A stretch of 64,000 nt of DNA from G965279355 sp965279355 (GCA_965279355.1 OZ257155.1:4340001-4404000), one strand, 5' to 3'; positions 52,719 through 61,166 are shown, numbered from the stretch's first letter. The notes: generated by a model not told the origin, from the letters alone. A program made the numbers and translations.

Positions 52719-52732
52719 TGTTGACATCAACA
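52719..52732 (+). promoter_or_regulatory. Palindrome TGTTGACATCAACA upstream of the SDR gene
   Basis: A 14-bp near-perfect palindrome (two central bases unpaired) containing a -35-like TTGACA, with a second TTGACA 11 bp upstream. It lies 27 bp before the SDR start and is a candidate operator overlapping its promoter. Confidence 0.4.
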
Positions 52733-52758
52733 TCACTCTAGAAAGCCGAAGGTAGATC

Positions 52759-53508
52759 ATGAGCTCGTCGAAAGTTGCGATTGTCACCGGGGGCGGTTCG
52801 GGGATCGGGCGCGCCGTCGCCATCGGTCTGATGAAGGCGGGTTACGCCGTAGCCGTCGGCGGTCGTCGCAAGGATCAGCTAGATGAGACGGGCAAGGCGG
52901 TGCCGGGCGCGCGCTTTCTGGCGGTCCAGACCGACGTCACGAACCCGCAGGCCGTCGCCGCGCTGTTCGCGCAGACGAAGGAAAAATTCGGCAGGCTCGA
53001 TCTGCTGTTCAATAACGCCGGTGTCTTTACGCCGGGGGTGCTGCTGGAGGATCTTTCGATCGATCTGTGGAAGCAGGCGGTCGACACCAATCTGACCGGT
53101 CCCTTCCTGTGCACGCAGGAAGCGTTCAAGATCATGAAGAGTCAGGACCCCCGCGGCGGGCGCATCATCAACAACGGCTCGATCTCCGCGCATGCGCCGC
53201 GCCCAAACTCGGTCGCATACACGTCGACGAAGCACGCGATCACCGGGCTGACCAAGGCGACGTCGCTCGACGGCCGCAAATACGACATCGCCTGCGGCCA
53301 GGTGGATATCGGCAACGCGGTGACGGCGATCGGCGCGCAGATGGGCAAGGGGGTTGCCCAAGCGGACGGGTCGATCAAGCCGGAAGCAACAATGGACGTC
53401 GAAGAATGCGCCCGCGCCGTCGTCTATATGGACAGCCTGCCGCTTTCGGCCAACGTGCAGTTCATGACGGTGATGGCGACCAAGATGCCGTTCGTCGGCC
53501 GCGGCTAG
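52759..53508 (+). CDS. SDR-family oxidoreductase
   Basis: A 249-aa short-chain dehydrogenase. The cofactor loop VTGGGSGIGRAVA prefers NAD(P), the NNAGVFTPG segment follows, and the catalytic residues are the Ser in IINNGSISA and Tyr-Lys in VAYTSTKHAITGLTKA. The C-terminal half with CGQVDIGNA and the ECARAVVYMDSLPL stretch matches a subgroup of short-chain alcohol dehydrogenases of unknown substrate. Its stop is followed by a terminator shared with the small lipoprotein gene on the other strand. Confidence 0.85.
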   Translation: MSSSKVAIVTGGGSGIGRAVAIGLMKAGYAVAVGGRRKDQLDETGKAVPGARFLAVQTDVTNPQAVAALFAQTKEKFGRLDLLFNNAGVFTPGVLLEDLSIDLWKQAVDTNLTGPFLCTQEAFKIMKSQDPRGGRIINNGSISAHAPRPNSVAYTSTKHAITGLTKATSLDGRKYDIACGQVDIGNAVTAIGAQMGKGVAQADGSIKPEATMDVEECARAVVYMDSLPLSANVQFMTVMATKMPFVGRG

Positions 53509-53526
53509 AGCGGGACCACATCCCTG

Positions 53527-53557
53527 AAAAAACGGGCGGATCTGTGAGATCCGCCCG
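53527..53557 (-). terminator. Intrinsic terminator (minus strand)
   Basis: An 11-bp perfect stem (CGGGCGGATCT) with a three-base loop is followed on the minus strand by six T residues, 31 bp past the end of the small Cys-lipoprotein gene. Plus-strand termination for the SDR gene is less certain because only AGGTTT follows. Confidence 0.85.
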
Positions 53558-53587
53558 AGGTTTCACGTCCAGGAGAGGGCCGTGTGA

Positions 53588-53836
53588 TCAGGGAATGCAG
53601 TTGTAGATCGCCACCTTCCGCCCGTTTCCGTCGTCCTGAGTGTTGCGCAGCTGCGCGCGCTTGTTGTACTGGGCGCAGCGATTGACGGCTTCAGTCTGGG
53701 CTGAGCCGCCGGCATCGGCGGTGTGACGCACGGTGACGGCATCGGTGCTGGCGCTCATAACCTCCACGGGTCCCGCGCAAGCGGTGAGTGCGGCGGAGGT
53801 CAGGGCAAGAGCCAGGGCGATGGAAGTAAAGCGCAT
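53588..53836 (-). CDS. Small Cys-containing lipoprotein
   Basis: An 82-aa protein with a signal peptide and lipobox LTAC (Cys near residue 20). The mature part, of about 63 residues, has VTVRHTADAGGSAQTEAVNRCAQYNKRAQLR and ends VAIYNCIP, so it contains two further Cys that could form one disulphide. The RCAQYxxxAQL and C-terminal YNC elements recur in the 133-aa lipoprotein gene at 58.9 kb. Function unknown. AAACC and no strong ribosome binding site precede the ATG. Confidence 0.7.
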   Translation of the reverse strand: MRFTSIALALALTSAALTACAGPVEVMSASTDAVTVRHTADAGGSAQTEAVNRCAQYNKRAQLRNTQDDGNGRKVAIYNCIP

Positions 53837-53851
53837 GGTGGTTTTCCTCGG

Positions 53852-54172
53852 TTAAACGTCTCGCGAATCCCGCGAGCGGATGATGATGCTGTTCTGAACG
53901 GTCTTCACGCCGGTGATGCTGCTGGCGAGTTCCGCGGCGAGCGCTGATTTCTGTGTCGTGTCGGCAAATCCGCTGAGCTGGACGATGCCGTTGGTGGTCT
54001 GCACCCGGATCGGCAGGATGCGGAGGTTCGGTTCGCGCAGAATGGCGGTTTTCACCTGAGCGGTGATCGTCGCATCGTCGAGCGTTGCGGCCCTATCAAC
54101 GTCGACAGAGGCGCAAGCGGCCAGAAGAGCCACGGCGACGAGCAGGACTGTGCGCTTTAATCCATCCAACAT
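53852..54172 (-). CDS. BON-domain lipoprotein
   Basis: A 106-aa protein with a lipoprotein signal (LLAAC, Cys near residue 20) and a single BON domain (about 28-105): DDATITAQVKTAILREPNLR, VQTTNGIVQLSGFADTTQKS and VKTVQNSIIIRS. BON domains bind phospholipid or other hydrophobic ligands and are found in OsmY-like envelope stress proteins. GGGAG is six nt before the ATG, which decides the start within a much longer open frame. It lies 15 bp upstream of the small Cys-lipoprotein gene, and both may be one operon. Confidence 0.85.
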   Translation of the reverse strand: MLDGLKRTVLLVAVALLAACASVDVDRAATLDDATITAQVKTAILREPNLRILPIRVQTTNGIVQLSGFADTTQKSALAAELASSITGVKTVQNSIIIRSRDSRDV

Positions 54173-54341
54173 CAAAGACTCCCGACGAGCCGAGCGACCT
54201 ACGGATGTAGCCGGTCGCGGAGTACTCACATACCGGCCCGCAATCAACGCGGTCTTTCGCCGTTGGTTCCCGCGCCGGCCTTCAAGCGGAACCAACCCGC
54301 TCAACCGGCCGTTCCAGCGCCACTCCCTCCGGAGGCGTTCC

Positions 54342-54617
54342 ATGCCTTTCGACGAACCCGTGAGTCTGATCGTCCTGCTGGCCGTTGGTTTGATCGCCGG
54401 CTGGTTCGCAGCACTCGTGGTCCGGGGTGGCTTCGGGCTGATTGCCGACATCGCGCTTGGTGTTGTCGGTGCCTTTCTAGGCACGTGGCTGCTGAATTTG
54501 GCCGGGGTCCGGATCGGCGGAACGGTGCCTGCCGCGATCGTCAATGCGATGATCGGCGCCGCGATCCTTCTGACCGCGACGCATCTCCTGAAACGCCGCG
54601 AACCCGATCAGCTCTGA
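54342..54617 (+). CDS. GlsB/YeaQ/YmgE-family membrane protein
   Basis: A 91-aa protein of three predicted membrane helices: LIVLLAVGLIAGWFAALVV, FGLIADIALGVVGAFLGTWLL (with the conserved IADIxxGxxGAFxG pattern), and IVNAMIGAAILLTATHLL. These proteins are transglycosylase-associated or general stress membrane proteins of undefined function. The ATG preceded by GGAGG at seven nt was taken rather than the longer open frame from 54063, which runs back over the BON gene. It overlaps the metallophosphoesterase 3' end by 10 bp. Confidence 0.85.
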   Translation: MPFDEPVSLIVLLAVGLIAGWFAALVVRGGFGLIADIALGVVGAFLGTWLLNLAGVRIGGTVPAAIVNAMIGAAILLTATHLLKRREPDQL

Positions 54618-55591
54618 TATTCCCGGCGCAGCCGGATGAGCACGATTTCCGGCGGGCAGTTGAAGCGGGCGCGATGCCCGACGCCAACACCGCGCGAGGT
54701 GTAGCCGATCATCTGGTCGAACTGCCAGATGCCGCTCGCGAGATCCTTGTGCGTGTCGAGCGCCGTCAGCAAAGGCTTGCGGTTCGGCAGGCAGATCTGC
54801 CCGCCGTGGGTGTGGCCTGACAGATAAAGCCCGTAGCCTGACTGCGCCGCGATGTCGGCCATTTCCGGAGAGTGAACGAGCGCGATGGCAAACGGCACCG
54901 GCGGCCGCGCGCGCAGGCTCCGCTCTGCATCGGGCGTGTAAAAATAGTTCACGTCGTCAATGCCGCTGACGAGCAGGCGTTCGTCCTCGCGGCCGATGGT
55001 CGCATGCTCGTTGGTCAGAACGCGGATGCCCAGCGATTCCATCGGCTCGACCATCATGTGGCTGTCGTGATTGCCGAGCACGGCGAGGATGCCGTCGCGG
55101 GAATTGATCGCATTGACCAGCGGCGCGATGTGGGCGGAAGCGGTTTCAGCATCGGGCGTGCCCCATGTCTGATAGTCGCCGGTCATCACGGCGAGATCGA
55201 CCGGCTGATCGTGAATCCGCTCCGCCGTCCGCGCCAGCAGCCCCGGCACACGTCCGACATGGAGATCCGTCAGATGCAGGATCGAATAGCCGTCAAACGC
55301 TGGCGGCAGATGCGGAAAGAACAGCTCGATTTCGGTCAGCCGGATGTCGCGGATATTGGCGATCGCTTTTCGGCGCAAACCGACCAATGCGACGGCATGC
55401 TCCACCATTCCCACCAGGCGTGTCGGAATGGTCGAGGAACGGAGCGCGCCCGCCCGCGTAAAGCGGCGGCCGTCGGCTTCCATGCGCGCCCGCTCGGCCT
55501 GCCACGCCGCGCGTGCGGACGAACGGACAGGGGTCGGCGTGCCGGAAAAACTGTGGCCGTCGGCAAGCGGTGGAATGGGGTCGTTTTTCAA
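54608..55591 (-). CDS. Calcineurin-like metallophosphoesterase
   Basis: A 327-aa phosphoesterase with all five motifs: ILHLTDLHVG (DxH), VMTGDYQT (GDx), GNHDSHM (GNHD), FAIALVHSP (H) and GHTHGGQIC (GHTH). These coordinate two metals. The order and spacing fit the YaeI/LpxG-like branch, which hydrolyses membrane phospho-compounds, although the usual N-terminal membrane helix is absent. The start is a TTG with GGAG six nt upstream. The Ser/Arg-rich first 60 residues lack homology clues. It converges on the GlsB-like gene. Confidence 0.85.
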   Translation of the reverse strand: MKNDPIPPLADGHSFSGTPTPVRSSARAAWQAERARMEADGRRFTRAGALRSSTIPTRLVGMVEHAVALVGLRRKAIANIRDIRLTEIELFFPHLPPAFDGYSILHLTDLHVGRVPGLLARTAERIHDQPVDLAVMTGDYQTWGTPDAETASAHIAPLVNAINSRDGILAVLGNHDSHMMVEPMESLGIRVLTNEHATIGREDERLLVSGIDDVNYFYTPDAERSLRARPPVPFAIALVHSPEMADIAAQSGYGLYLSGHTHGGQICLPNRKPLLTALDTHKDLASGIWQFDQMIGYTSRGVGVGHRARFNCPPEIVLIRLRREYQS

Positions 55592-55906
55592 CGTGGCTCC
55601 AGAATGGTTGAGCCAAGTCTAAAACAACCACCAAGGCATTAGCGGGGCAAGTTCGCGGGGAAAATGCGGCAGACCCCGCACATACGGGGTTGCGCACTAA
55701 CCTAAGGGGCCTGCGGGTGCGACCGGCCACTTACGCACCACCGACACACCACCTACGCAATTGTCATCCCAGCGAAAGCTGGGACCCAAGTGACGCAATC
55801 TCTAAGCAGTCTCGACGGAACGTTCCTGTGGCGACCACCCAACGGCTGGGTCCCAGCTTTCGCTGGGATGACAGCCGAGATTTAGCCGCTGGGCGTTACG
55901 TCGCGC
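55592..55906. other. Intergenic stretch holding one palindromic element
   Basis: No coding potential is seen. The stretch holds the phosphoesterase leader, a plain GC-rich segment and the second 112-bp element; the amidohydrolase of the same strand ends at its right edge. Confidence 0.6.
55762..55873 (+). repeat. 112-bp palindromic element, copy 2
   Basis: Same 27-bp inverted ends and same orientation as the other copies. The centre is the most divergent (for example CGGAACGTTCCTGTGG), yet total length is unchanged. It lies between two genes on the minus strand. Confidence 0.92.
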
Positions 55907-56884
55907 CTACAGCCGCAGCAGTTTCTCCGCATTCCCGTGCAGGATCTTTTCCTTGTCGTCGTTGCTGATGGTCAGCGCATTCATCCAGTCGACGCCGGGC
56001 TTGTTGGCGACGAACGGCCAGTCGACGGAGAACAGGATGCGGTCGGCGCCCATTTCCATCATCGAGCATAGCAGCGCCGGGGTGGAGAAGTTGCCGCTGG
56101 TGGTGATCCAGACATGCTCGCAGAACGCGTCGCGGAACCAGCGCGTGCCGCGCACGCCTTCGCGCGACAGCGCCTCGCTGATCCGGTGCAGCAGGAACGG
56201 CAGGCCTTCGCCCAGATGGCCGACGACGATCTTGAGGCGCGGATATTTCTCGAACATGCCCGACAGCACCAGCCGGATGGCGATGGTCGCGGTTTCGATG
56301 GTGAAGCCCCAGGCGGGACCGGCCAGCGTCGGGAACTCCTTCAGGTAGTCCTTGAGATACGCATCGATCACCGCCTGATGGGGACGCGCCGGGTGGATAT
56401 AGATCGGCACATCCAGCGCCTGCGCGCGCTCGAAGATCGGCCAGAAGCGTTTGTCGTCGAAGAACACGTTGTCGGCGGCGAGCCCGTGGATCATCGCCCC
56501 CTTGAAGCCGAGCTTGCTGACGGCGCGCTCCAGCTCGTCCACCGAAGCCTTGGGATCGGGGGTCGGCAGCGTGGCGAAGCCGGCGAAGCGGTCGGGGCGG
56601 GACAGCACGGTCTGATGCAGGCGGTCGTTGGCGGCGCGGGCCAGCGGCACGGCGACGTCGGCGGCAAGCCATTGCGTCGCCGGCGGCACGTGCGAGAGCA
56701 CCTGCACGTCGATGCCAGCCTCGTCCATTTCCTTGATCCGCAGGTTGGTCATGTCGTCCAGCCGGTCGCCGATATAGGGCATCGGAATCCGGTCGGCGGC
56801 GTTGATTTTGGATTTGATCTCCGCATCCATGTAGTGCTCTTCGAGCGCGATGATGCGTGTTTTCGGCTTGCCTGGCAGCGCCAT
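55907..56884 (-). CDS. Amidohydrolase (gamma-resorcylate decarboxylase-like)
   Basis: A 325-aa enzyme of the amidohydrolase 2 family (ACMSD-type TIM barrel). The family start IIALEEHYMD supplies metal ligands Glu15 and His17 in place of the usual HxH; further ligands are expected at IYIHPARPH, VVGHLGEGLPF and FSVDWPF. Relatives decarboxylate hydroxybenzoates or 2-amino-3-carboxymuconate semialdehyde, so a non-hydrolytic reaction is likely. The ATG starts within CCATGG and has no strong ribosome binding site. Sits alone on the minus strand next to the divergent mtgA. Confidence 0.87.
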   Translation of the reverse strand: MALPGKPKTRIIALEEHYMDAEIKSKINAADRIPMPYIGDRLDDMTNLRIKEMDEAGIDVQVLSHVPPATQWLAADVAVPLARAANDRLHQTVLSRPDRFAGFATLPTPDPKASVDELERAVSKLGFKGAMIHGLAADNVFFDDKRFWPIFERAQALDVPIYIHPARPHQAVIDAYLKDYLKEFPTLAGPAWGFTIETATIAIRLVLSGMFEKYPRLKIVVGHLGEGLPFLLHRISEALSREGVRGTRWFRDAFCEHVWITTSGNFSTPALLCSMMEMGADRILFSVDWPFVANKPGVDWMNALTISNDDKEKILHGNAEKLLRL

Positions 56885-57035
56885 GGACGTTCCCCCAAGT
56901 GTTTTTTCGTTCCGTACACGGCTGTTCTAGCAACCGCGTTCGCCGAAGTCATCCTCGTCGCGTGGGCCCCAATATGCTCACTGGTCCGGCCCAGCCTGCC
57001 TTGTAGGCTTTCGGATCGCACAGGACCGCTCCAAC

Positions 57036-57716
57036 ATGAAAAGACGGCGCCCCGGAATTCTGCGGCTGCTTGTGCTGCTGGCGATCTGTCTGCTGGCGGC
57101 ACCGGCCGCAGTTCTGCTGGTGTATCTCGCTGTGCCGCCGCCGGTGACGCCGCTGATGCTGATCCGCGATGCGGAAGGCGCCGGGAGGTCGCAGACATGG
57201 ATGCCCCTGGATCGCATCGCGCCGGCGCTGCAGCGCGCCGTGATCGCGGCGGAAGATGCCAAGTTCTGCCAGCATCGCGGCTTCGACTGGGATGAGCTGG
57301 ACAAGGCGCTGCAGGATGCGCAGGCGGGGCAGGCGTCGCGCGGTGCCAGCACCATCACCATGCAGACGGCGAAGAATCTGTTTCTCTGGCCGGGGCGCAG
57401 TTTCCTGCGCAAGGGGATCGAGGCCTATATCACGGTGCTGATCGAGGTCCTTTGGCCGAAATCCCGGACCTTCGAGGTCTATCTCAACATCATCGAATGG
57501 GGCGACGGCCTCTACGGCGCCGAGGCGGCGGCGCAGGCGCATTTCGGGAAAGCCGCTGCTGCGCTGTCGCAGGACGAGGCGGCGCGGCTGGCCGCCGTGC
57601 TGCCCAATCCAAGGCGGTTCTCGGCGTCAGCCCCCACGCCCTACGTGTCGGAACGGGCCGGAATCATCCGCGCCCGCATGGGCTCCGCCTGGATACCGGG
57701 AACCCGCGGCTGCTGA
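57036..57716 (+). CDS. mtgA: Monofunctional biosynthetic peptidoglycan transglycosylase
   Basis: Polymerises lipid II into glycan strands at the inner membrane. The 226-aa protein has one membrane anchor (about residues 8-30), then the GT51 domain with AAEDAKFCQHRGFDWDEL (catalytic Glu), RGASTITMQTAKNLFLWPGRS, RKGIEAYITVLIEVLWPK and IIEWGDGLYGAEAAAQAHFGK. Length and motifs match MtgA, and there is no transpeptidase domain. Confidence 0.95.
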   Translation: MKRRRPGILRLLVLLAICLLAAPAAVLLVYLAVPPPVTPLMLIRDAEGAGRSQTWMPLDRIAPALQRAVIAAEDAKFCQHRGFDWDELDKALQDAQAGQASRGASTITMQTAKNLFLWPGRSFLRKGIEAYITVLIEVLWPKSRTFEVYLNIIEWGDGLYGAEAAAQAHFGKAAAALSQDEAARLAAVLPNPRRFSASAPTPYVSERAGIIRARMGSAWIPGTRGC

Positions 57717-57771
57717 GCGCAATCGGGAATAGACCCCGATTTCGGTCCGTTATCCCGCTGGGAGAAAAACC

Positions 57772-58050
57772 ATGACCATGCGTGGACCGGTGCGGGTGGC
57801 GTTCATCCTGATGACAGCGGTAACGCTGGGCGCCTGCGCGGCGTACGACCAGACGCCGTATTATGCCCAGGGCACCCCTGTTCCGGTGCAGGCGCCGCCG
57901 GTCTATTACCCGTCTTATTCGTACTACCCGGGTTATTACGCCCCGGGGTACTATGGTCATCCGGCCTACTACGGCCCACAGACGTATTCGACGTTCGGTT
58001 TTTCTTTTTCCTCAGGTGGACACCGGCACCGGCATCATCGCCACCGGTAA
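57772..58050 (+). CDS. Tyr/Pro-rich small lipoprotein
   Basis: A 92-aa protein with a lipoprotein signal (LGAC, Cys near residue 22) and an extremely Tyr/Pro/Gly-rich mature part (runs such as YYPSYSYYPGYYAPGYYG), ending in a His/Arg cluster (HRHRHHRHR). Such low-complexity proteins occur beside many envelope genes and may be structural; no function is known. GGAG precedes the first of two ATG codons. The His-rich end could bind metal, which is only an inference. Confidence 0.65.
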   Translation: MTMRGPVRVAFILMTAVTLGACAAYDQTPYYAQGTPVPVQAPPVYYPSYSYYPGYYAPGYYGHPAYYGPQTYSTFGFSFSSGGHRHRHHRHR

Positions 58051-58165
58051 AACTTCCCCTCGCGGTCCGGACAGAGCAAAACGGCCTGCCTGAATTTTGT
58101 CACATCGGGATCGTAGCCTCGGCTGCGATCCTTTTCGCAATTCCAGTCTTTCAATAGGTGACAGA

Positions 58166-58798
58166 ATGAATACGCCCCCGATAACCCGTCGTGTCCTGCT
58201 GTTGGGCTCCGCGGCGTTCGTCGCTCTTGCCACGAGCGGGCTTGGCCTGCCGGCGTTTGCCCAAGGCAATCCGGATGCAGCGCGCGCCTTTATTGACGGA
58301 CTCTCCCAGAAGGCGCTTGAGATCATCAAGTCCGAGACATCCGTCGCCGACAAGCAGAAGCGCTTTGCCCCGCTGTTCAAGCAGGCCTTCGACGTGGTGG
58401 CGATCGGCCGCTTCGTCATCGGCCGTCACTGGCAGCGCGCGACACCGGCGGACCAGAAGCGATACATGGAGTTGTTCGGCGACTACGTCGCGGGCATCTA
58501 CGCGCAACTCTTCTCAGGCTATTCCGGCCAGAGCTTCCGCACGCTCGGCGCGCGTGGCGCCACCGAGGGCGGCGCCAGCGTCAGCTCCCAGATCGAACGC
58601 CAGGGACCGCCGATCCGCATCGATTTCCGCGTCGAGCAGGCTGGCGACGGCTACAAGATCGTCGACGTCACGGTGGAAGGCGTCAGCCTCATCCTGACCA
58701 AGCGCGACGAATTTTCCTCGGTCCTCAACAGCGAGGGCCTGCCGGGTGTCATGTCGCGCATGGAATCCGCGCTGAAGCAGATTGGCGCGGCGGGCTGA
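58166..58798 (+). CDS. MlaC/Ttg2D-family phospholipid-binding protein, copy A
   Basis: A 210-aa periplasmic protein of the MlaC family, which carries phospholipid between outer and inner membrane. The signal looks Tat-like (TRRVLLLG, cleavage near AFAQ, residue 33). The mature part has KRFAPLFKQAFDVVAIGRFVIGRHW, RYMELFGDYVAGIYAQLF, IRIDFRVEQAGDGYKIVDV and SLILTKRDEFSSVL. No mlaD/E/F genes are in the window. A close paralogue lies 1.6 kb downstream. AGGTG precedes the ATG; an in-frame start at 58097 would add an implausible tail. Confidence 0.87.
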   Translation: MNTPPITRRVLLLGSAAFVALATSGLGLPAFAQGNPDAARAFIDGLSQKALEIIKSETSVADKQKRFAPLFKQAFDVVAIGRFVIGRHWQRATPADQKRYMELFGDYVAGIYAQLFSGYSGQSFRTLGARGATEGGASVSSQIERQGPPIRIDFRVEQAGDGYKIVDVTVEGVSLILTKRDEFSSVLNSEGLPGVMSRMESALKQIGAAG

Positions 58799-58852
58799 GC
58801 ATAAAAACCCGCGGCGCGCCTCGATGCGCGACCGCGGATTCCTTCTTCAGAC

Positions 58853-59254
58853 TTACCGTTGCGGGCAGCCCGGCACGGGCGGGCCGCTGTAGTTGCTGCC
58901 GCCGGGCCGGCTCTGATGCGCCCAGTCGGCGCACTGCACCTGGGCGGCGCCGGCGTTCGGCGCGACATACGGCGAGTTCACGGTTCCGGGATAGACGGGC
59001 GAGGGCGCCGCACTGGTCGGTCCGGCAGACGGACCGCAGGTATAGGTCGCAACGCCGTTGACCACACTCGCCAGCCGCGCGTTCGATCCATATTGCGTGC
59101 AGTGATTGGCAGCCTGGACGTTGGTCTGCGAGACATCGTTGTTGCTGACCCGGTACTGCACGCTGGGTGGGGTGGCACTGACCTGATTTGTGGGTGAGCA
59201 GGCCGCGAGACCGAGACCGACGGCGACGCAGGCAAGAGAGACAGTCCTGTTCAT
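58853..59254 (-). CDS. Cys-containing lipoprotein with Pro/Ser-rich tail
   Basis: A 133-aa protein with lipoprotein signal (LAAC, Cys near residue 19), a domain VQYRVSNNDVSQTNVQAANHCTQYGSNARLAS ending with VATYTCGP, and then a Pro/Ser-rich extension with VQCADWAHQSRPGG and a final PGCPQR. The middle domain matches the 82-aa lipoprotein at 53.6 kb: V..R, AN[R/H]C.QY, A.L and Y.C are all shared. Two additional Cys in the tail may form a second disulphide. Function unknown. It is divergent from the FecR-domain gene and converges on copy A of mlaC. Confidence 0.7.
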   Translation of the reverse strand: MNRTVSLACVAVGLGLAACSPTNQVSATPPSVQYRVSNNDVSQTNVQAANHCTQYGSNARLASVVNGVATYTCGPSAGPTSAAPSPVYPGTVNSPYVAPNAGAAQVQCADWAHQSRPGGSNYSGPPVPGCPQR

Positions 59255-59425
59255 GGATCCTCCACGGGGTTGATCGCCCCGGCAGAGGACGGGGGCTTTC
59301 GGGAAAACGCGAGGCGGGAGCGCGAGTTCCGGCGCCGCCGTTGCGGTTAACCCTAAGCTTTCATCTCCGATTCACCGTTGTTGCGGTAGGATGGCCCTCA
59401 CGCAGGGATTTCCCCGGAGGGGCCC

Positions 59426-60301
59426 ATGGGTCTCGCTCACCTGTTTCGCGTCGTTGTGGGCGTTGCGCTTCTTGGAGGCGCGGCGGTGCACGCGCAGGGC
59501 TTCACCACGCGCCTGGATCTCGGACCTAGCCGGGATGCCCCGGCTGTCGGCGTCACCGAAAAGGTCGTCCGTGACGCCTTTGGCGGCGGCCGTGCGTATC
59601 GGCTCCAGGAGCAGGAGCGCATCCGCTTTCGCGAACAGATCGACACGCTGGCGCAGAGCGGCACAACCTTTCGTTTTGTCGACGGCACGACCTTGAGTGT
59701 CGGCGAGAACGCGGCGTTCCGGCTCGACGAGTTCGTCTTCGATCCGGGCCGCGGGATGCTGCAGGGCGGTATCAGTCTCACCAAGGGCGCGCTGCGCTTC
59801 GTCGGTTCAAAGCTCCAGAAGGATGTCACGATCGCGACACCGAACGCGACGCTGGGTGTGCGCGGCACCGTGTTCAATCTCCGCAGCGCCGCCGATGCCA
59901 CCGAAGTCGAGGTTGTGTCGGGCGAGGTGGCGATGCAGAGCGGCTCGACGACGCAGACGATCCGCGCCGGCGAGTTTGCGCGGGCGGCGGGCGGGACCAT
60001 CCAGCGCGGCGCGCCGCCGGCCGCGTTCCGCGCCGCGATGGGGCAGATCGAGCAGGCCCTCGGCGCGCCCAGTGTCGCCTCCGCGGCGCCGGCGTCAGCG
60101 ACAGCGGAACAACGCAACGCGGCGGGGGTCGTGGTCGGCTACACGCGGACCCGGGCGGACGGGCGGATCGATGCGCTGGATGCCGGCCGCCGGCTGATCG
60201 GCTGGTACGATCCGGCGAGCGATGCGACCTATGCCTGGAACGGCCGGCGGCTCGCGGCCGGCAACCGCGCGGCGGCGTTGGCGCAGGGCGAGCAGCGCTA
60301 A
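59426..60301 (+). CDS. Exported FecR-domain protein
   Basis: A 291-aa protein with a signal peptide (cleavage after VHAQ, near residue 24) and a FecR domain (about 70-190) recognisable by SGTTFRFVDGTTLSVGENAAFRLDEF, ITLTKGALRF-like and TIATPNATLGVRGTVFNL. The tail has GYTRTRADGRIDALDAGRRLIGWYDP. No sigma factor or TonB receptor gene is next to it, so a signalling role as in FecR is not supported; such stand-alone secreted FecR proteins are common but uncharacterised. GGAGG is five nt before the ATG. Confidence 0.85.
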   Translation: MGLAHLFRVVVGVALLGGAAVHAQGFTTRLDLGPSRDAPAVGVTEKVVRDAFGGGRAYRLQEQERIRFREQIDTLAQSGTTFRFVDGTTLSVGENAAFRLDEFVFDPGRGMLQGGISLTKGALRFVGSKLQKDVTIATPNATLGVRGTVFNLRSAADATEVEVVSGEVAMQSGSTTQTIRAGEFARAAGGTIQRGAPPAAFRAAMGQIEQALGAPSVASAAPASATAEQRNAAGVVVGYTRTRADGRIDALDAGRRLIGWYDPASDATYAWNGRRLAAGNRAAALAQGEQR

Positions 60302-60443
60302 AAACTTTCGACAAAGCACGACAAAAGCGTGGCGTATGAAGGCGTATGACAGGCGCCTCACGCAATTGTCTCTTCCTTATCACGCCTGTTAAGGCGCGAG
60401 CCTGCGATCCTCGGCGGTACTAAAACACGGCCGAGGTCCCCCA

Positions 60444-61127
60444 ATGACAAAGCTGTTCTCTCCGTCGGTCGATGCACACGCCACCGTCGGTTTATGGCGC
60501 GGTCTCTCGCGCCGCTGGCTGCTGGCGGGCTCGGTTGCGCTGATGGCCGCGGCCGCACCGCTGGGTCCGGTCCGCGCCGATATCGCCGACGAGGCGCGAC
60601 AGATGGTCGAGACGCTGGGCACCGAAACCCTCGCGGTCGTCGCCGACAAGGATCTGTCCTTCAACGATCGCCAGCGCCGCTTCAAGATGCTGTTCGCCCG
60701 CGACTTCGACGTGCCGACGATCGGCCGCTATGTCACGGGCCGCTACTGGGCGCGCGCGAGCGCCGAGGAGCAGGCGCAGTACATGGAGCGCTTCGGCGAT
60801 TACATCGCCGCGATCTACGCGCTGCAGTTCCGCAAATACGGCGGCGAGACGTTCCGCACCACCGCCGCGATCGCCAAGGGCGACAGCGAAAGCTTCGTTC
60901 CGGCGCTGCTCGAGCGGCAGGGCCAGAACCCGATGCGCATGATGTTCCAGGTCAAGAAGATCGACGGCAAGCTCAGGATCGCCGATGTCGCGGTGGAGGA
61001 TGTCAGCATGACCCTCACCAAGCGCGAGGAATTCATGGCGGCGCTGTCGCAGGAAGGCATGCCGGGCCTGCTGCGCCGGATGGCGAGTGCGATGGAAAGC
61101 ATGCAGACGGCCTCCGCGCGCCGCTAG
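60444..61127 (+). CDS. MlaC/Ttg2D-family phospholipid-binding protein, copy B
   Basis: A 227-aa paralogue of copy A. The N-terminus carries a Tat-like motif (SRRWLLAG, cleavage near VRAD, residue 46). Shared features with copy A are RRFKMLFARDFDVPTIGRYVTGRYW, YMERFGDYIAAIYALQFRKYGGETFRT, and TLTKREEFMAALSQEGMPGLLRRM. It has a longer N-terminal tail than copy A. Neither copy lies near mlaFEDB, so both may serve an importer encoded elsewhere. A strong terminator follows. Confidence 0.87.
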   Translation: MTKLFSPSVDAHATVGLWRGLSRRWLLAGSVALMAAAAPLGPVRADIADEARQMVETLGTETLAVVADKDLSFNDRQRRFKMLFARDFDVPTIGRYVTGRYWARASAEEQAQYMERFGDYIAAIYALQFRKYGGETFRTTAAIAKGDSESFVPALLERQGQNPMRMMFQVKKIDGKLRIADVAVEDVSMTLTKREEFMAALSQEGMPGLLRRMASAMESMQTASARR

Positions 61128-61166
61128 CGATACAGACCCCGCCCGCGTTCACCCTCACGCGGGACG

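Noticed and set aside
59426..60301. FecR-type anti-sigma regulator
   Set aside because: The protein has a cleavable signal peptide, and no sigma factor or TonB receptor gene adjoins it, so a classical signalling role is unsupported.
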